Origin: Candidatus Omnitrophota bacterium
Lineage (GTDB): Bacteria; Omnitrophota; Koll11; Gygaellales; Profunditerraquicolaceae
Length of the DNA: 5,214 nucleotides
Assembly (NCBI GenBank): GCA_028712045.1
Contig: JAQTRA010000071.1
Location: 1 to 5,214, forward strand
Direction: 5' to 3'
How positions within the stretch are numbered: position 1 is the first letter of the stretch; the number at the start of each line of letters is the position of its first letter. Below are positions 1-5,214 of this stretch, one piece after another. Under the pieces are notes generated by a model. That model did not search any database. It was not told where the DNA came from and saw nothing but the letters and a program-made list of their open reading frames with translations. The translations under genes and the position numbers were made by a program.

Positions 1-26
1 TTTTTTTAAAAAATAGATCCGACCCC
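1..26. repeat. Half of a possible palindromic element or terminator at window edge
   Basis: Read on the minus strand this stretch is GGGGTCGGATCTA followed by six T and then seven A. The TTTTTT/AAAAAA core is self-complementary, and the GATCC-GACCCC arm would pair with a mirror arm lying outside the window. It sits about 30 bases downstream of the csp stop. It could therefore be the csp terminator or one copy of a dispersed palindromic repeat. GGGGTC...GATCTATTTTT-type motifs are ones I associate from memory with short intergenic repeats in several bacterial phyla. Only one arm is visible, and position 1 is T where a perfect palindrome would need A. Confidence 0.3.
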
Positions 27-57
27 ATTGTCTGACTAATTCTTTGTTCCTGTTAGG

Positions 58-258
58 TTATAACTTCACTACTTTAGTAGCTTGTTCACCTTTAGGACCT
101 TTTTCAATCTCAAACTCGACTTCCTGGCCCTCCTCTAAAGTTTTATAGCCATCACCCTGAATCGCGGTATGATGTACGAATACATCCGCCCCATTCTCAG
201 GAGTAATAAAACCATAACCCTTTTGATTGGAAAACCACTTTACTTTACCTTTTGCCAT
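58..258 (-). CDS. CspA-family cold shock protein
   Basis: This is a 66-residue single cold-shock-domain protein, the usual family length. It is a cytoplasmic five-stranded beta barrel that binds single-stranded nucleic acid. Family members melt RNA secondary structure, and some act as transcription antiterminators. The start MAKGKVKWF is typical. RNP1 is KGYGFI at residues 13-18, preceded by the conserved KWF aromatic patch, and RNP2 is DVFVHHTAI at residues 25-33. The second histidine of RNP2 replaces the more common Phe of VFVHFSAI, a known kind of variation. The ATG at 258 was chosen over an in-frame TTG at 282 because a strong AAAGGAGG lies just upstream of it and the family begins here. 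The gene stands alone after the receptor gene, with its own extended -10 promoter and possibly a second, attenuated one. Whether it is cold-inducible or constitutive cannot be told; csp paralogues differ. Confidence 0.97.
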   Translation of the reverse strand: MAKGKVKWFSNQKGYGFITPENGADVFVHHTAIQGDGYKTLEEGQEVEFEIEKGPKGEQATKVVKL

Positions 259-268
259 TTGCTTACTT

Positions 269-276
269 CCTCCTTT
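269..276 (-). promoter_or_regulatory. Strong Shine-Dalgarno site of csp
   Basis: On the minus strand this reads AAAGGAGG, followed by a ten-base spacer and then ATG at 258. It decides the csp start: the in-frame TTG at 282 lies upstream of this site and would place it inside the coding sequence. It also shows that the organism uses canonical Shine-Dalgarno initiation, which makes the missing site at the receptor gene stand out. Confidence 0.85.
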
Positions 277-283
277 CCACAAA

Positions 284-292
284 ATTATAGCA
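284..292 (-). promoter_or_regulatory. Extended -10 promoter of csp (P2)
   Basis: On the minus strand the sequence is TGCTATAAT, a perfect TGnTATAAT extended -10 element. The -35 position (307-312, TATTAA) matches the consensus poorly, which extended -10 promoters tolerate. The start point would be near 277, only one base before the AAAGGAGG. This gives a leader of about 19 bases, far shorter than the long leader of E. coli cspA. The promoter lies just after the intrinsic terminator at 312-348, so it would drive csp independently of upstream transcription. Confidence 0.6.
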
Positions 293-311
293 GCTTAGAG
301 ATCAGATTAAT

Positions 312-348
312 AAAAAACCGTAAGGTGTGTTATTCTCTCTCCTTACGG
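312..348 (-). terminator. Rho-independent terminator between receptor gene and csp
   Basis: On the minus strand CCGTAAGG (348-341) and CCTTACGG (325-318) form a perfect 8-bp stem around a 15-base loop. Six T follow immediately (317-312). This is a standard intrinsic terminator in the direction of all genes here. It would stop read-through from the receptor gene. Because a promoter lies between that gene and the terminator, it should also stop the short transcript from P1. The 5' arm contains the Shine-Dalgarno-like AAGGAG overlap, but no ATG follows it. Confidence 0.85.
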
Positions 349-377
349 GTAAAGATTTCTACTCCCTTGCTGGCTAC
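312..377 (-). ncRNA. Candidate short RNA or attenuated csp leader
   Basis: A TTGACA-16-TAAAAT promoter upstream and an intrinsic terminator at the end bracket a stretch of about 66 bases with no start codon after its AAGGAG. Two readings are possible. One is a free-standing small RNA. The other is a csp leader in which most transcripts end at the hairpin and read-through gives a csp mRNA with a leader of about 120 bases. A weak upstream pairing of GGG (366-364) with CCC (349-347) would use two bases of the terminator stem, so alternative folds are conceivable. It is predicted only from the flanking signals; no known RNA family is recognised. Confidence 0.35.
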
Positions 378-384
378 AGAAATA

Positions 385-412
385 ATTTTACAATATTTTC
401 CCTAATTGTCAA
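385..412 (-). promoter_or_regulatory. Sigma70-type promoter (P1) just after the receptor stop
   Basis: On the minus strand there is a perfect -35 TTGACA (412-407), a 16-base spacer, and a -10 TAAAAT (390-385, five of six consensus bases). The start would be near 377. The -35 begins about ten bases after the receptor stop codon and the intrinsic terminator follows about 30 bases after the start. The 11 bases GTTGACAATTA at the -35 are identical to those of the receptor promoter at 2244-2254. Confidence 0.65.
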
Positions 413-422
413 CAAAATTATC

Positions 423-2219
423 TTACCACTCTAGCCTCAGCCCCGCCTCAATATACCGGCCGGCTTGCGGTATACCTTCAATATCCTGATACTCAACATT
501 TAGAAGGTTAGTTGAATTAAAGAAAATCCTGGTATTTTTAGTTAAATTATAGTTTAACCCGGCATTCATCAGCAGCCAGCCGCGACGGCCTGGCCTTTTT
601 TTATAATTAAACCCCAGCTCCTGCCGGCCGAAAGGCAGCTGCAGGCTAAATACAGTATTAACTAAATGCTGGGCGTAATTTGGGCCATACTTATAAAGAT
701 ATCCCTGGTTATCTATACTTTTGTTGGTATAAACGTACGATGCATCCAAACTCAAAACCTGATTAATCTTTTTTCGTAAAGAATACTCCACTCCCAGAAC
801 ATTATCCCGGGTGAAATTTCGCGCCTGCCAAAGCTGGCTGGTATCCGGCCTGACCCAATCAATCATCTCCCGCTCCTGGCGTAAAAATAAAGTTAGCGCT
901 GAAAAGAACCCGGCTTCCTTATATTCAAAACCCAGCTGATAATTCCAGGTTTTTTCCGCGGCTAATTCAGCATTACCCAAGGTGGTTGAATCACTATAGT
1001 AAAGTTCAGTAAATGACGGAACGCGCATATTTCTAGAAACTCCAAAATTAAAAGTTGCCGCGTTAGTAAATTGAAACTTGGCACTTATTGAACCTGTATA
1101 CTCCAGATTAAAGCCGGAGAAATCATCCAGGCGCAAAGAAAAACCTAAATCCCATTTTTGGCCAATCGCCAGGCTATCATCCAGATAGATGCTCTTATGG
1201 TCACGAATATGCTTACCCATATTTGACGAAATTATCCGTTCCTGGCCCCATTCCAGGCCCAAACCAGCCTTACCCAATAACCCCATATCTTTTTGCAAAT
1301 AAACACTGGGAGTAAAAATATCGGTATGATGGTTATTCACCGAAGTAGAACGTAATTGCGTCCGGTCTAAAATAAATTTGTCAAAATGCCGGCGCCAGAG
1401 AAAATTTGGTTTAATCAATAAATCCGGGCTATCTAAAGTAAGCCCGCTATTTAATAAATAAGTTTTGGTCCATTCTTGGGAAGGATAACCTAATCCGGGA
1501 GTGTAAAAATCATAAGCCCCAAATTCTTTTTCCTGATAGCCAAAATTATTTTCCCAGGCGCCATTTGGCAAATCTAAGGAAGTATTTATTGCTGCGGTAA
1601 ATTTTTTGTATTCCGTATCATAGCGAAAACCCTGGGATTGCGCATCTTCAATAGAAACCCTAAAACCCAGTTTTTTAAATTTATCACTGATGCTAAACAA
1701 CCCATATCCGTTGCGGTTGTTACCGGCGCCAAGCTCCCAGACGATTTTTTTATTTTTCGGCGAAGCCAGGGCAAAATTTATTGCTCCCCCGATGGCATCG
1801 GCGCCATACAAAGAAGATCCTGCCCCGGGGATAACTTCTATTTTCTTAACATCTGCCTTGGTAAAAGGAATATCGCTATTATAATGCGCAGTTTGAGGGT
1901 CGTTGATCTTCTGGCCATTAAGCAGGATTAAAACCTGCTGAAAAGTTGAGCCCCGCAAAGAAAAATCCGTTTGAATTCCGCTGTTTAATTTGCGGCTTTG
2001 TAAATCTATTGGCAGGCGGCTTAAAGATTCAACCGCGGATTCATAATTAAAAGCTCCGTCAGTAACAGAATCTGTTGTATAAGCATGCAAAAGAAACTGT
2101 TTTTGTTTAGTAATCACCAGCGGCTGGAGGCTGACGGGTTCATCTTCCGAGGGAAAAGAAAACTGAGGAAAAATTACGAAAAGCGTAATAAAAAAAGCCA
2201 GCAGCTTTATTTTAAACAT
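423..2219 (-). CDS. TonB-dependent outer-membrane receptor, BtuB-sized
   Basis: This 598-residue protein should form an outer-membrane beta barrel with an N-terminal plug, importing a ligand with energy from TonB-ExbB-ExbD. A signal peptide covers about residues 1-24 (MFKIK, then a hydrophobic run). A TonB-box-like PLVITK lies at 33-38. The plug runs from about 43 to 150 with DFSLRG (85-90), VLILLNGQKIND (96-107) and IEVIPGAGSSLYGADAIGGA (128-147). The rest is an aromatic-rich barrel ending in the NLLNVEY...GRYIEAGLRLEW signature. The last residue is Trp rather than the commoner Phe, still a plausible BamA signal. Length and plug resemble BtuB/cobalamin and small siderophore receptors, but the ligand cannot be assigned. 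No cobalamin riboswitch or Fur-like box is apparent in the short upstream gap. The ATG at 2219 is the only start that keeps the signal peptide, and it has no Shine-Dalgarno site. Confidence 0.93.
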   Translation of the reverse strand: MFKIKLLAFFITLFVIFPQFSFPSEDEPVSLQPLVITKQKQFLLHAYTTDSVTDGAFNYESAVESLSRLPIDLQSRKLNSGIQTDFSLRGSTFQQVLILLNGQKINDPQTAHYNSDIPFTKADVKKIEVIPGAGSSLYGADAIGGAINFALASPKNKKIVWELGAGNNRNGYGLFSISDKFKKLGFRVSIEDAQSQGFRYDTEYKKFTAAINTSLDLPNGAWENNFGYQEKEFGAYDFYTPGLGYPSQEWTKTYLLNSGLTLDSPDLLIKPNFLWRRHFDKFILDRTQLRSTSVNNHHTDIFTPSVYLQKDMGLLGKAGLGLEWGQERIISSNMGKHIRDHKSIYLDDSLAIGQKWDLGFSLRLDDFSGFNLEYTGSISAKFQFTNAATFNFGVSRNMRVPSFTELYYSDSTTLGNAELAAEKTWNYQLGFEYKEAGFFSALTLFLRQEREMIDWVRPDTSQLWQARNFTRDNVLGVEYSLRKKINQVLSLDASYVYTNKSIDNQGYLYKYGPNYAQHLVNTVFSLQLPFGRQELGFNYKKRPGRRGWLLMNAGLNYNLTKNTRIFFNSTNLLNVEYQDIEGIPQAGRYIEAGLRLEW

Positions 2220-2225
2220 GTGATA

Positions 2226-2253
2226 ATTATAAAGCTTGGGGCTTAATTGTCAA
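2226..2253 (-). promoter_or_regulatory. Consensus sigma70 promoter of the receptor gene, predicted leaderless
   Basis: On the minus strand there is a perfect TTGACA (2253-2248), a 16-base spacer and a perfect TATAAT (2231-2226). Only six bases, TATCAC, separate the -10 from the ATG at 2219. The expected start (seven bases after the -10) is therefore the A of the ATG itself, or at most about two bases upstream. No Shine-Dalgarno sequence could fit in such an mRNA. The promoter occupies most of the 59-base gap after birA, so receptor transcription can be independent of the upstream genes. Confidence 0.75.
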
Positions 2254-2278
2254 CCAATAGATTAGATATGGTTTACGG

Positions 2279-3235
2279 TTAGCGGCAGTGCATCACATCC
2301 CCGCTCATCACCTTCTGGATTATCCCGGAGTCTTTACGGATAAGTAAACCTCCGTCCTGGTCAATATCCACGGCCTGGCCTTCAATATGTTTATGCTGGC
2401 AATAAACTTTGACGCGCTTGCCTAAAGTAATCGTAAAACTGCGCCATTTATCAATTATAACCTGGCTGCCCTTATTTTCTAAAAGAGAGTAGTTGGTTTC
2501 GATCCTGCGCAACAGCTCCTGTAAAACTAAAATCCGGCTGACCTGACGGCCAACCTGCTCTTTTAAAGAAGTTGCCCCGGCAATTAACGACTTCTTATCA
2601 TTATTCACATTCAGGCCAATACCAATAACTACAAAATTTACCTTATCCACTTCCGCGTTCATCTCAGTTAAAATACCGGCAAGTTTTTTATTATGGATCA
2701 GTATGTCATTAGGCCACTTAATCTGCACATCTAAATCCAGGGCCTCTTTTGCCGCCTCACAGATACTTACCGCCGTAAGAAGAGTTAAGATAGGCGAAGC
2801 AGCGGGTGTAATCTTCGGCCTTAAGATTAAAGATAAATAAATTCCTTTATATTTGGGCGAAAACCAACCTCGGCCCAGCCTGCCGCGGCCTTTGGTTTGC
2901 GACTCAGCTAATACCAGCGTGCCGTTATTAGCTTGCTCTATACCCAGTTGCATCGCTAAATCCATGGTCGAAGCTAAATAATCAAAATACTGTATTTTTT
3001 TAGCAATAAATTTTGTATTTAAGCCATGGGCTACTTCTAAAGCAAAGAGCCTGTCCGGACAAGATGCCAGCCGATATCCTAAATGCGGGACAGCGACAAT
3101 ATCATAGCCGCAGTCTTTTAAATCCTGGATATGCTTCCACAAACCCTGGCGGCTGATCCCTAAAGAATGGCTGATTTCATCGCCGGATAGATAGTCGTGT
3201 TTTTTCTTTAAATACTCAAGTATTTTTTCTTTCAT
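2279..3235 (-). CDS. birA: Bifunctional biotin protein ligase / biotin operon repressor
   Basis: This 318-residue protein is close to E. coli BirA in length and has its three parts. An N-terminal winged helix (about 1-60) contains LSGDEISHSLGISRQGLWKH and ends in GYRL. The catalytic domain has the biotinoyl-AMP loop GRGRLGR (116-122), then WFSP, KWPND (173-177), KLAGIL (184-189) and GIGLNV (205-210). The C-terminal SH3-like domain (about 270-318) has LGKRVKVY and GGLLIR. It makes biotinyl-5'-AMP and transfers biotin to carrier-protein lysines such as AccB. The intact DNA-binding domain suggests it also represses biotin genes, none of which are in view. The ATG at 3235 was chosen over an in-frame ATG at 3316 because it matches the family N terminus, whereas the longer start would add 27 unrelated residues inside the upstream gene. 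It overlaps that gene by 20 bases and has only a weak, distant GAAGAG, so translational coupling is likely. Confidence 0.96.
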   Translation of the reverse strand: MKEKILEYLKKKHDYLSGDEISHSLGISRQGLWKHIQDLKDCGYDIVAVPHLGYRLASCPDRLFALEVAHGLNTKFIAKKIQYFDYLASTMDLAMQLGIEQANNGTLVLAESQTKGRGRLGRGWFSPKYKGIYLSLILRPKITPAASPILTLLTAVSICEAAKEALDLDVQIKWPNDILIHNKKLAGILTEMNAEVDKVNFVVIGIGLNVNNDKKSLIAGATSLKEQVGRQVSRILVLQELLRRIETNYSLLENKGSQVIIDKWRSFTITLGKRVKVYCQHKHIEGQAVDIDQDGGLLIRKDSGIIQKVMSGDVMHCR

Positions 3236-4277
3236 TTTTTTTCTTAAATAACTCTTCAAATTTTCCCCAGAAGGGGTCAATCCGGGGATGAATAAGCTCA
3301 GAACTTTTATTCCCATCTAAAACCCGCATGCCCTTATTTTGCGCGGTTACTTCCCCGACAATGCTGGCCGGGATTCCGGCATCCTTTAAAGCGGCTACGA
3401 TAAATTTAGCTTTCTTACTTTTGGCCGTGGCCAACAAAGTCCCCTCGCTAATAGATTTATACGGATCAATACCAAAGCATTCGCAAGTTAATTTAATTTC
3501 TTCCTGAAGGATTATTTTATTTTTATCAATCAACATCCCCACCCGGCTATGTTGGGCAATCTCAAAAAGCCCTCCCCAGATTCCGCACTCCGTAGCATCA
3601 TGCATCGCCGTCAGGCCGCCTACGCCGGCTGCGACAGAAGCATCTTTTACGGTAGACATCTGATAAAAAATATTCTGAGCGCGCTTAACAAAAGAAGCTC
3701 CAAATTTAGCCAAAAGCGCCTGGGGGAAATATGCGGCTAACGAACCTGTAGTTTCAATTGCCGGGCCTTTAGAAATAATAATTGCATCCCCGATTTTTGC
3801 GGCCGGGTTAATTAATTCTTTTTTCCTGCCTAAGCCTAACATGGTTGCCCCGCCGACAAAAGGATAATTACACCCGGCATACCGGGCAGTGTGCCCGGTA
3901 ACTACGCTGATTTTTAATTTCTTGCACTCCTGATGCACAGCATCCCACATCCGGACTAGCTCATCTTCGGTCATCTCCGGAGGAAGATTAAGGTCAATGG
4001 CTAAATATTTTGCCGGTATACCGCTTACAGCAATATCACTGGCCAGGATATGCACCGCAAACCAAGCTGCTTTTTCAATACCTAACTCTTTAGCCAGAAA
4101 AAACGGATCGGTAGATAAGACTAAAACTTGGCCGCCTAAATCCACTACGCCAAAATCTACGCCATTTTGCGGTTTAACTAAAACAGATTTATCCGGATAG
4201 CCTAACTTTTTATAGATATGCTGGTTAAAAAAATCCGGATGGATTTTACCGAGTTTAGGCAGTTTATTTCTTTTCAT
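3216..4277 (-). CDS. AIR-synthase-fold protein (PurM/SelD/HypE superfamily), function unassigned
   Basis: This 353-residue protein has the two-domain ATP-binding fold shared by PurM, SelD, ThiL and HypE: an N-terminal AIRS domain (about 40-150) and a C-terminal one (about 163-315). Visible motifs are STDPF (56-60), ASDIAVSGIPAKYL (79-92, the ND-A-G-P helix), VVTGHTARYAGCNYP (125-139), AMHDATECG (224-232) and ISEGTLL (276-282). It lacks the N-terminal catalytic Cys/Sec motif of SelD and the C-terminal PRIC-type cysteine of HypE. It therefore fits the 'AIR synthase related / hydrogenase maturation factor' group rather than either named enzyme. It probably phosphorylates or activates a small substrate with ATP. 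The ATG at 4277 was chosen; it overlaps the desulfurase stop by 14 bases and lacks a clear ribosome site. Position next to a cysteine desulfurase suggests work on sulfur or selenium, but that is inference. Confidence 0.85.
   Translation of the reverse strand: MKRNKLPKLGKIHPDFFNQHIYKKLGYPDKSVLVKPQNGVDFGVVDLGGQVLVLSTDPFFLAKELGIEKAAWFAVHILASDIAVSGIPAKYLAIDLNLPPEMTEDELVRMWDAVHQECKKLKISVVTGHTARYAGCNYPFVGGATMLGLGRKKELINPAAKIGDAIIISKGPAIETTGSLAAYFPQALLAKFGASFVKRAQNIFYQMSTVKDASVAAGVGGLTAMHDATECGIWGGLFEIAQHSRVGMLIDKNKIILQEEIKLTCECFGIDPYKSISEGTLLATAKSKKAKFIVAALKDAGIPASIVGEVTAQNKGMRVLDGNKSSELIHPRIDPFWGKFEELFKKKNERKNT
3880..3900. repeat. Perfect 9-bp inverted repeat inside the AIR-synthase-like gene
   Basis: TACCGGGCA and TGCCCGGTA flank a three-base loop (GTG), giving a GC-rich hairpin in either strand. 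It lies in the codons for TGHTARY (residues 127-133), so it may only reflect the conserved protein motif plus chance. No T-run follows it on either strand, so it is not a terminator. Confidence 0.5.
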
Positions 4278-5214
4278 AAAGCGGGGACATCTCGCGCAGT
4301 TTTTGCACAACTAGAGGTAATTTTTCTAAAAGATAATCAATATCGCTTTCGCGAGTAAAACGGCCAAGCGTGATCCTCAGCGAGCCATGGGCAGTCCCGT
4401 GGTCCAAACCAATAGCCAATAAAACATGCGAAGGCTCAAGAGAGCTGGAGGTGCAGGCTGAACCAGTTGAACAGGCAATCCCCAGCAGATCCAGACTTAA
4501 AAGCATTGATTCTCCCTCAATATACTTAATTGAAAAATTTACATTATTCGGCAACCGCTTAGTCGGATGGCCATTAAGTATGACCTCCGGGATTCTTGCC
4601 GGAATTTCTTTGATCAGCCGATCACGCAAAGAACTTTGGAATTTAATTTCCGCTCCCATCTGCTTCTGGCATAATTCTACTGCTTTAGCTAACCCGACTA
4701 TACCGGTAGTATTCAAAGTGGAAGCCCGCCTGCCTCTTTCCTGGTCGCCCCCGCGTAAAAAAGTATCGATACGTACCCCTTTTCTAATGTATAAAGCGCC
4801 GATTCCTTTGGGCCCGTAAAATTTATGCGCGGAAAGCGAAAGCATATCCACATTGAGCTGATCCACGTCTATGGGAATATGCCCGACGGTCTGGACCGCA
4901 TCAGTATGAAAATAAATTCCTTGGGCGCGGGCGATCTTGCCCAGTTGGGCAATTGGCTGGAGTGTGCCGATCTCATTATTCGCCTGCATAATACTAACCA
5001 GAATAGTCTTATCCGTAATAGCTTTCTTTAAATCATCCGGCGAAACCAAACCGTCTTTATCTACGGCAAGATAAGTAACTTTAAAACCTTTTTTTTCTAA
5101 TAATTTAGCCGGCTCGCTGATCGCGTGATGTTCAATAACCGAAGTAATAATATGATTTCCTTTTTTCTCCAGGGCATAAGCCGCACCTAAAAGCGCGTAA
5201 TTATCTGACTCAGT
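4264..5214 (-). CDS. Cysteine desulfurase, class I NifS/IscS type (5' end cut off)
   Basis: The frame is open to the right edge, giving 316 visible residues. About 70-80 N-terminal residues are missing compared with the usual 385-400. This PLP enzyme takes sulfur from cysteine as an enzyme-bound persulfide for Fe-S clusters, thio-tRNA or other acceptors. The visible part starts TESDNYALLG, followed by HIITSVIEHHA. HTDAVQTVGHIPIDV binds the cofactor and SLSAHKFYGPKG carries the Schiff-base lysine (visible residue 131, codon 4822-4824). STGSACTSSSLEPSHVL holds the persulfide cysteine (visible residue 254, codon 4453-4455) in the long mobile loop typical of class I, and LRITLGRFT follows. A TTG at 5047-5049 (LVSPDDL) is internal, not a start. 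No iscU or iscR lies on the downstream side; instead the AIR-synthase-like gene overlaps its stop. IscS and NifS cannot be told apart from this fragment, so no symbol is given. Confidence 0.95.
   Translation of the reverse strand, partial: TESDNYALLGAAYALEKKGNHIITSVIEHHAISEPAKLLEKKGFKVTYLAVDKDGLVSPDDLKKAITDKTILVSIMQANNEIGTLQPIAQLGKIARAQGIYFHTDAVQTVGHIPIDVDQLNVDMLSLSAHKFYGPKGIGALYIRKGVRIDTFLRGGDQERGRRASTLNTTGIVGLAKAVELCQKQMGAEIKFQSSLRDRLIKEIPARIPEVILNGHPTKRLPNNVNFSIKYIEGESMLLSLDLLGIACSTGSACTSSSLEPSHVLLAIGLDHGTAHGSLRITLGRFTRESDIDYLLEKLPLVVQKLREMSPLYEKK

Noticed and set aside
259..282. TTG start for csp giving eight extra residues
   Set aside because: The segment contains the strong AAAGGAGG that serves the ATG at 258, and cold shock proteins begin with MxxGxVKWF.
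169..405. Plus-strand 78-codon open frame across csp and the gap before it
   Set aside because: Half of it is antisense to csp, the rest crosses the terminator and promoter signals, and it shows no protein-like pattern or ribosome site.
1586..1931. Several short open frames on both strands within the receptor gene
   Set aside because: They are out-of-frame or antisense to a well-supported gene with clear plug-domain motifs in this very stretch.
2220..2278. Riboswitch or terminator in the gap between birA and the receptor gene
   Set aside because: The gap is only 59 bases, mostly taken up by the promoter; I see no stem with a T-run and no room for a cobalamin or other riboswitch.
3236..3316. 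Upstream ATG at 3316 giving BirA 27 extra residues
   Set aside because: The extra residues lie inside the end of the upstream gene and have no match to the BirA N terminus, which starts just before the winged helix at 3235.
3216..4277. Naming the AIR-synthase-fold gene selD
   Set aside because: The next-door cysteine desulfurase makes it tempting, but the catalytic Cys/Sec motif of SelD is absent, and no other selenium gene is in view.
4278..4310. Upstream TTG start for the AIR-synthase-like gene, adding a cysteine-rich CKNCARC N terminus
   Set aside because: The extension lies wholly inside the end of the desulfurase gene, starts with TTG without a ribosome site, and is not a feature of the family; the ATG at 4277 gives the expected N terminus.
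3997..5031. Plus-strand open frames opposite the desulfurase and AIR-synthase-like genes
   Set aside because: They are antisense to conserved catalytic regions and have no recognisable motifs of their own.

Overview
The window reads as part of the chromosome of a Gram-negative (two-membrane) bacterium, because it encodes a TonB-dependent outer-membrane receptor with a signal peptide. Base composition is moderate and somewhat AT-leaning. The genes look like those of a free-living bacterium rather than a phage or plasmid. A diverse candidate phylum such as Omnitrophota would fit the style of the genes and the short GGGGTCGGATCTATTTTTT motif at the window start. That assignment is recollection and inference, not something shown here.

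All five protein genes lie on the minus strand, so transcription runs from high to low coordinates. The first three form a compact run. They are a class I (NifS/IscS-type) cysteine desulfurase cut by the right edge (4264-5214), an AIR-synthase-fold protein of the PurM/SelD/HypE superfamily (3216-4277), and a full-length BirA-type biotin protein ligase/repressor (2279-3235). Neighbouring reading frames overlap by 14 and 20 bases, and neither overlap start has a good ribosome binding site. This suggests one mRNA with translational coupling.

After a 59-base gap comes a BtuB-sized TonB-dependent receptor (423-2219). It has its own consensus sigma70-type promoter, placed so that transcription should begin at or within about two bases of the ATG. 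That predicts a leaderless mRNA.

The last gene is a small CspA-family cold shock protein (58-258) with a strong Shine-Dalgarno sequence. The 164-base gap before it is unusually structured. A TTGACA/TAAAAT promoter begins about ten bases after the receptor stop, followed by an intrinsic terminator and then an extended -10 promoter just upstream of csp. The first promoter and the terminator could produce a roughly 66-nucleotide RNA or an attenuated csp leader, and the second promoter would give a short csp mRNA.

I see no CRISPR array, tRNA, rRNA, insertion sequence or defence system. The coding content is ordinary. The points worth a second look are the predicted leaderless receptor mRNA, the promoter-terminator-promoter layout before csp, and the unassigned AIR-synthase-like enzyme coupled to a cysteine desulfurase.
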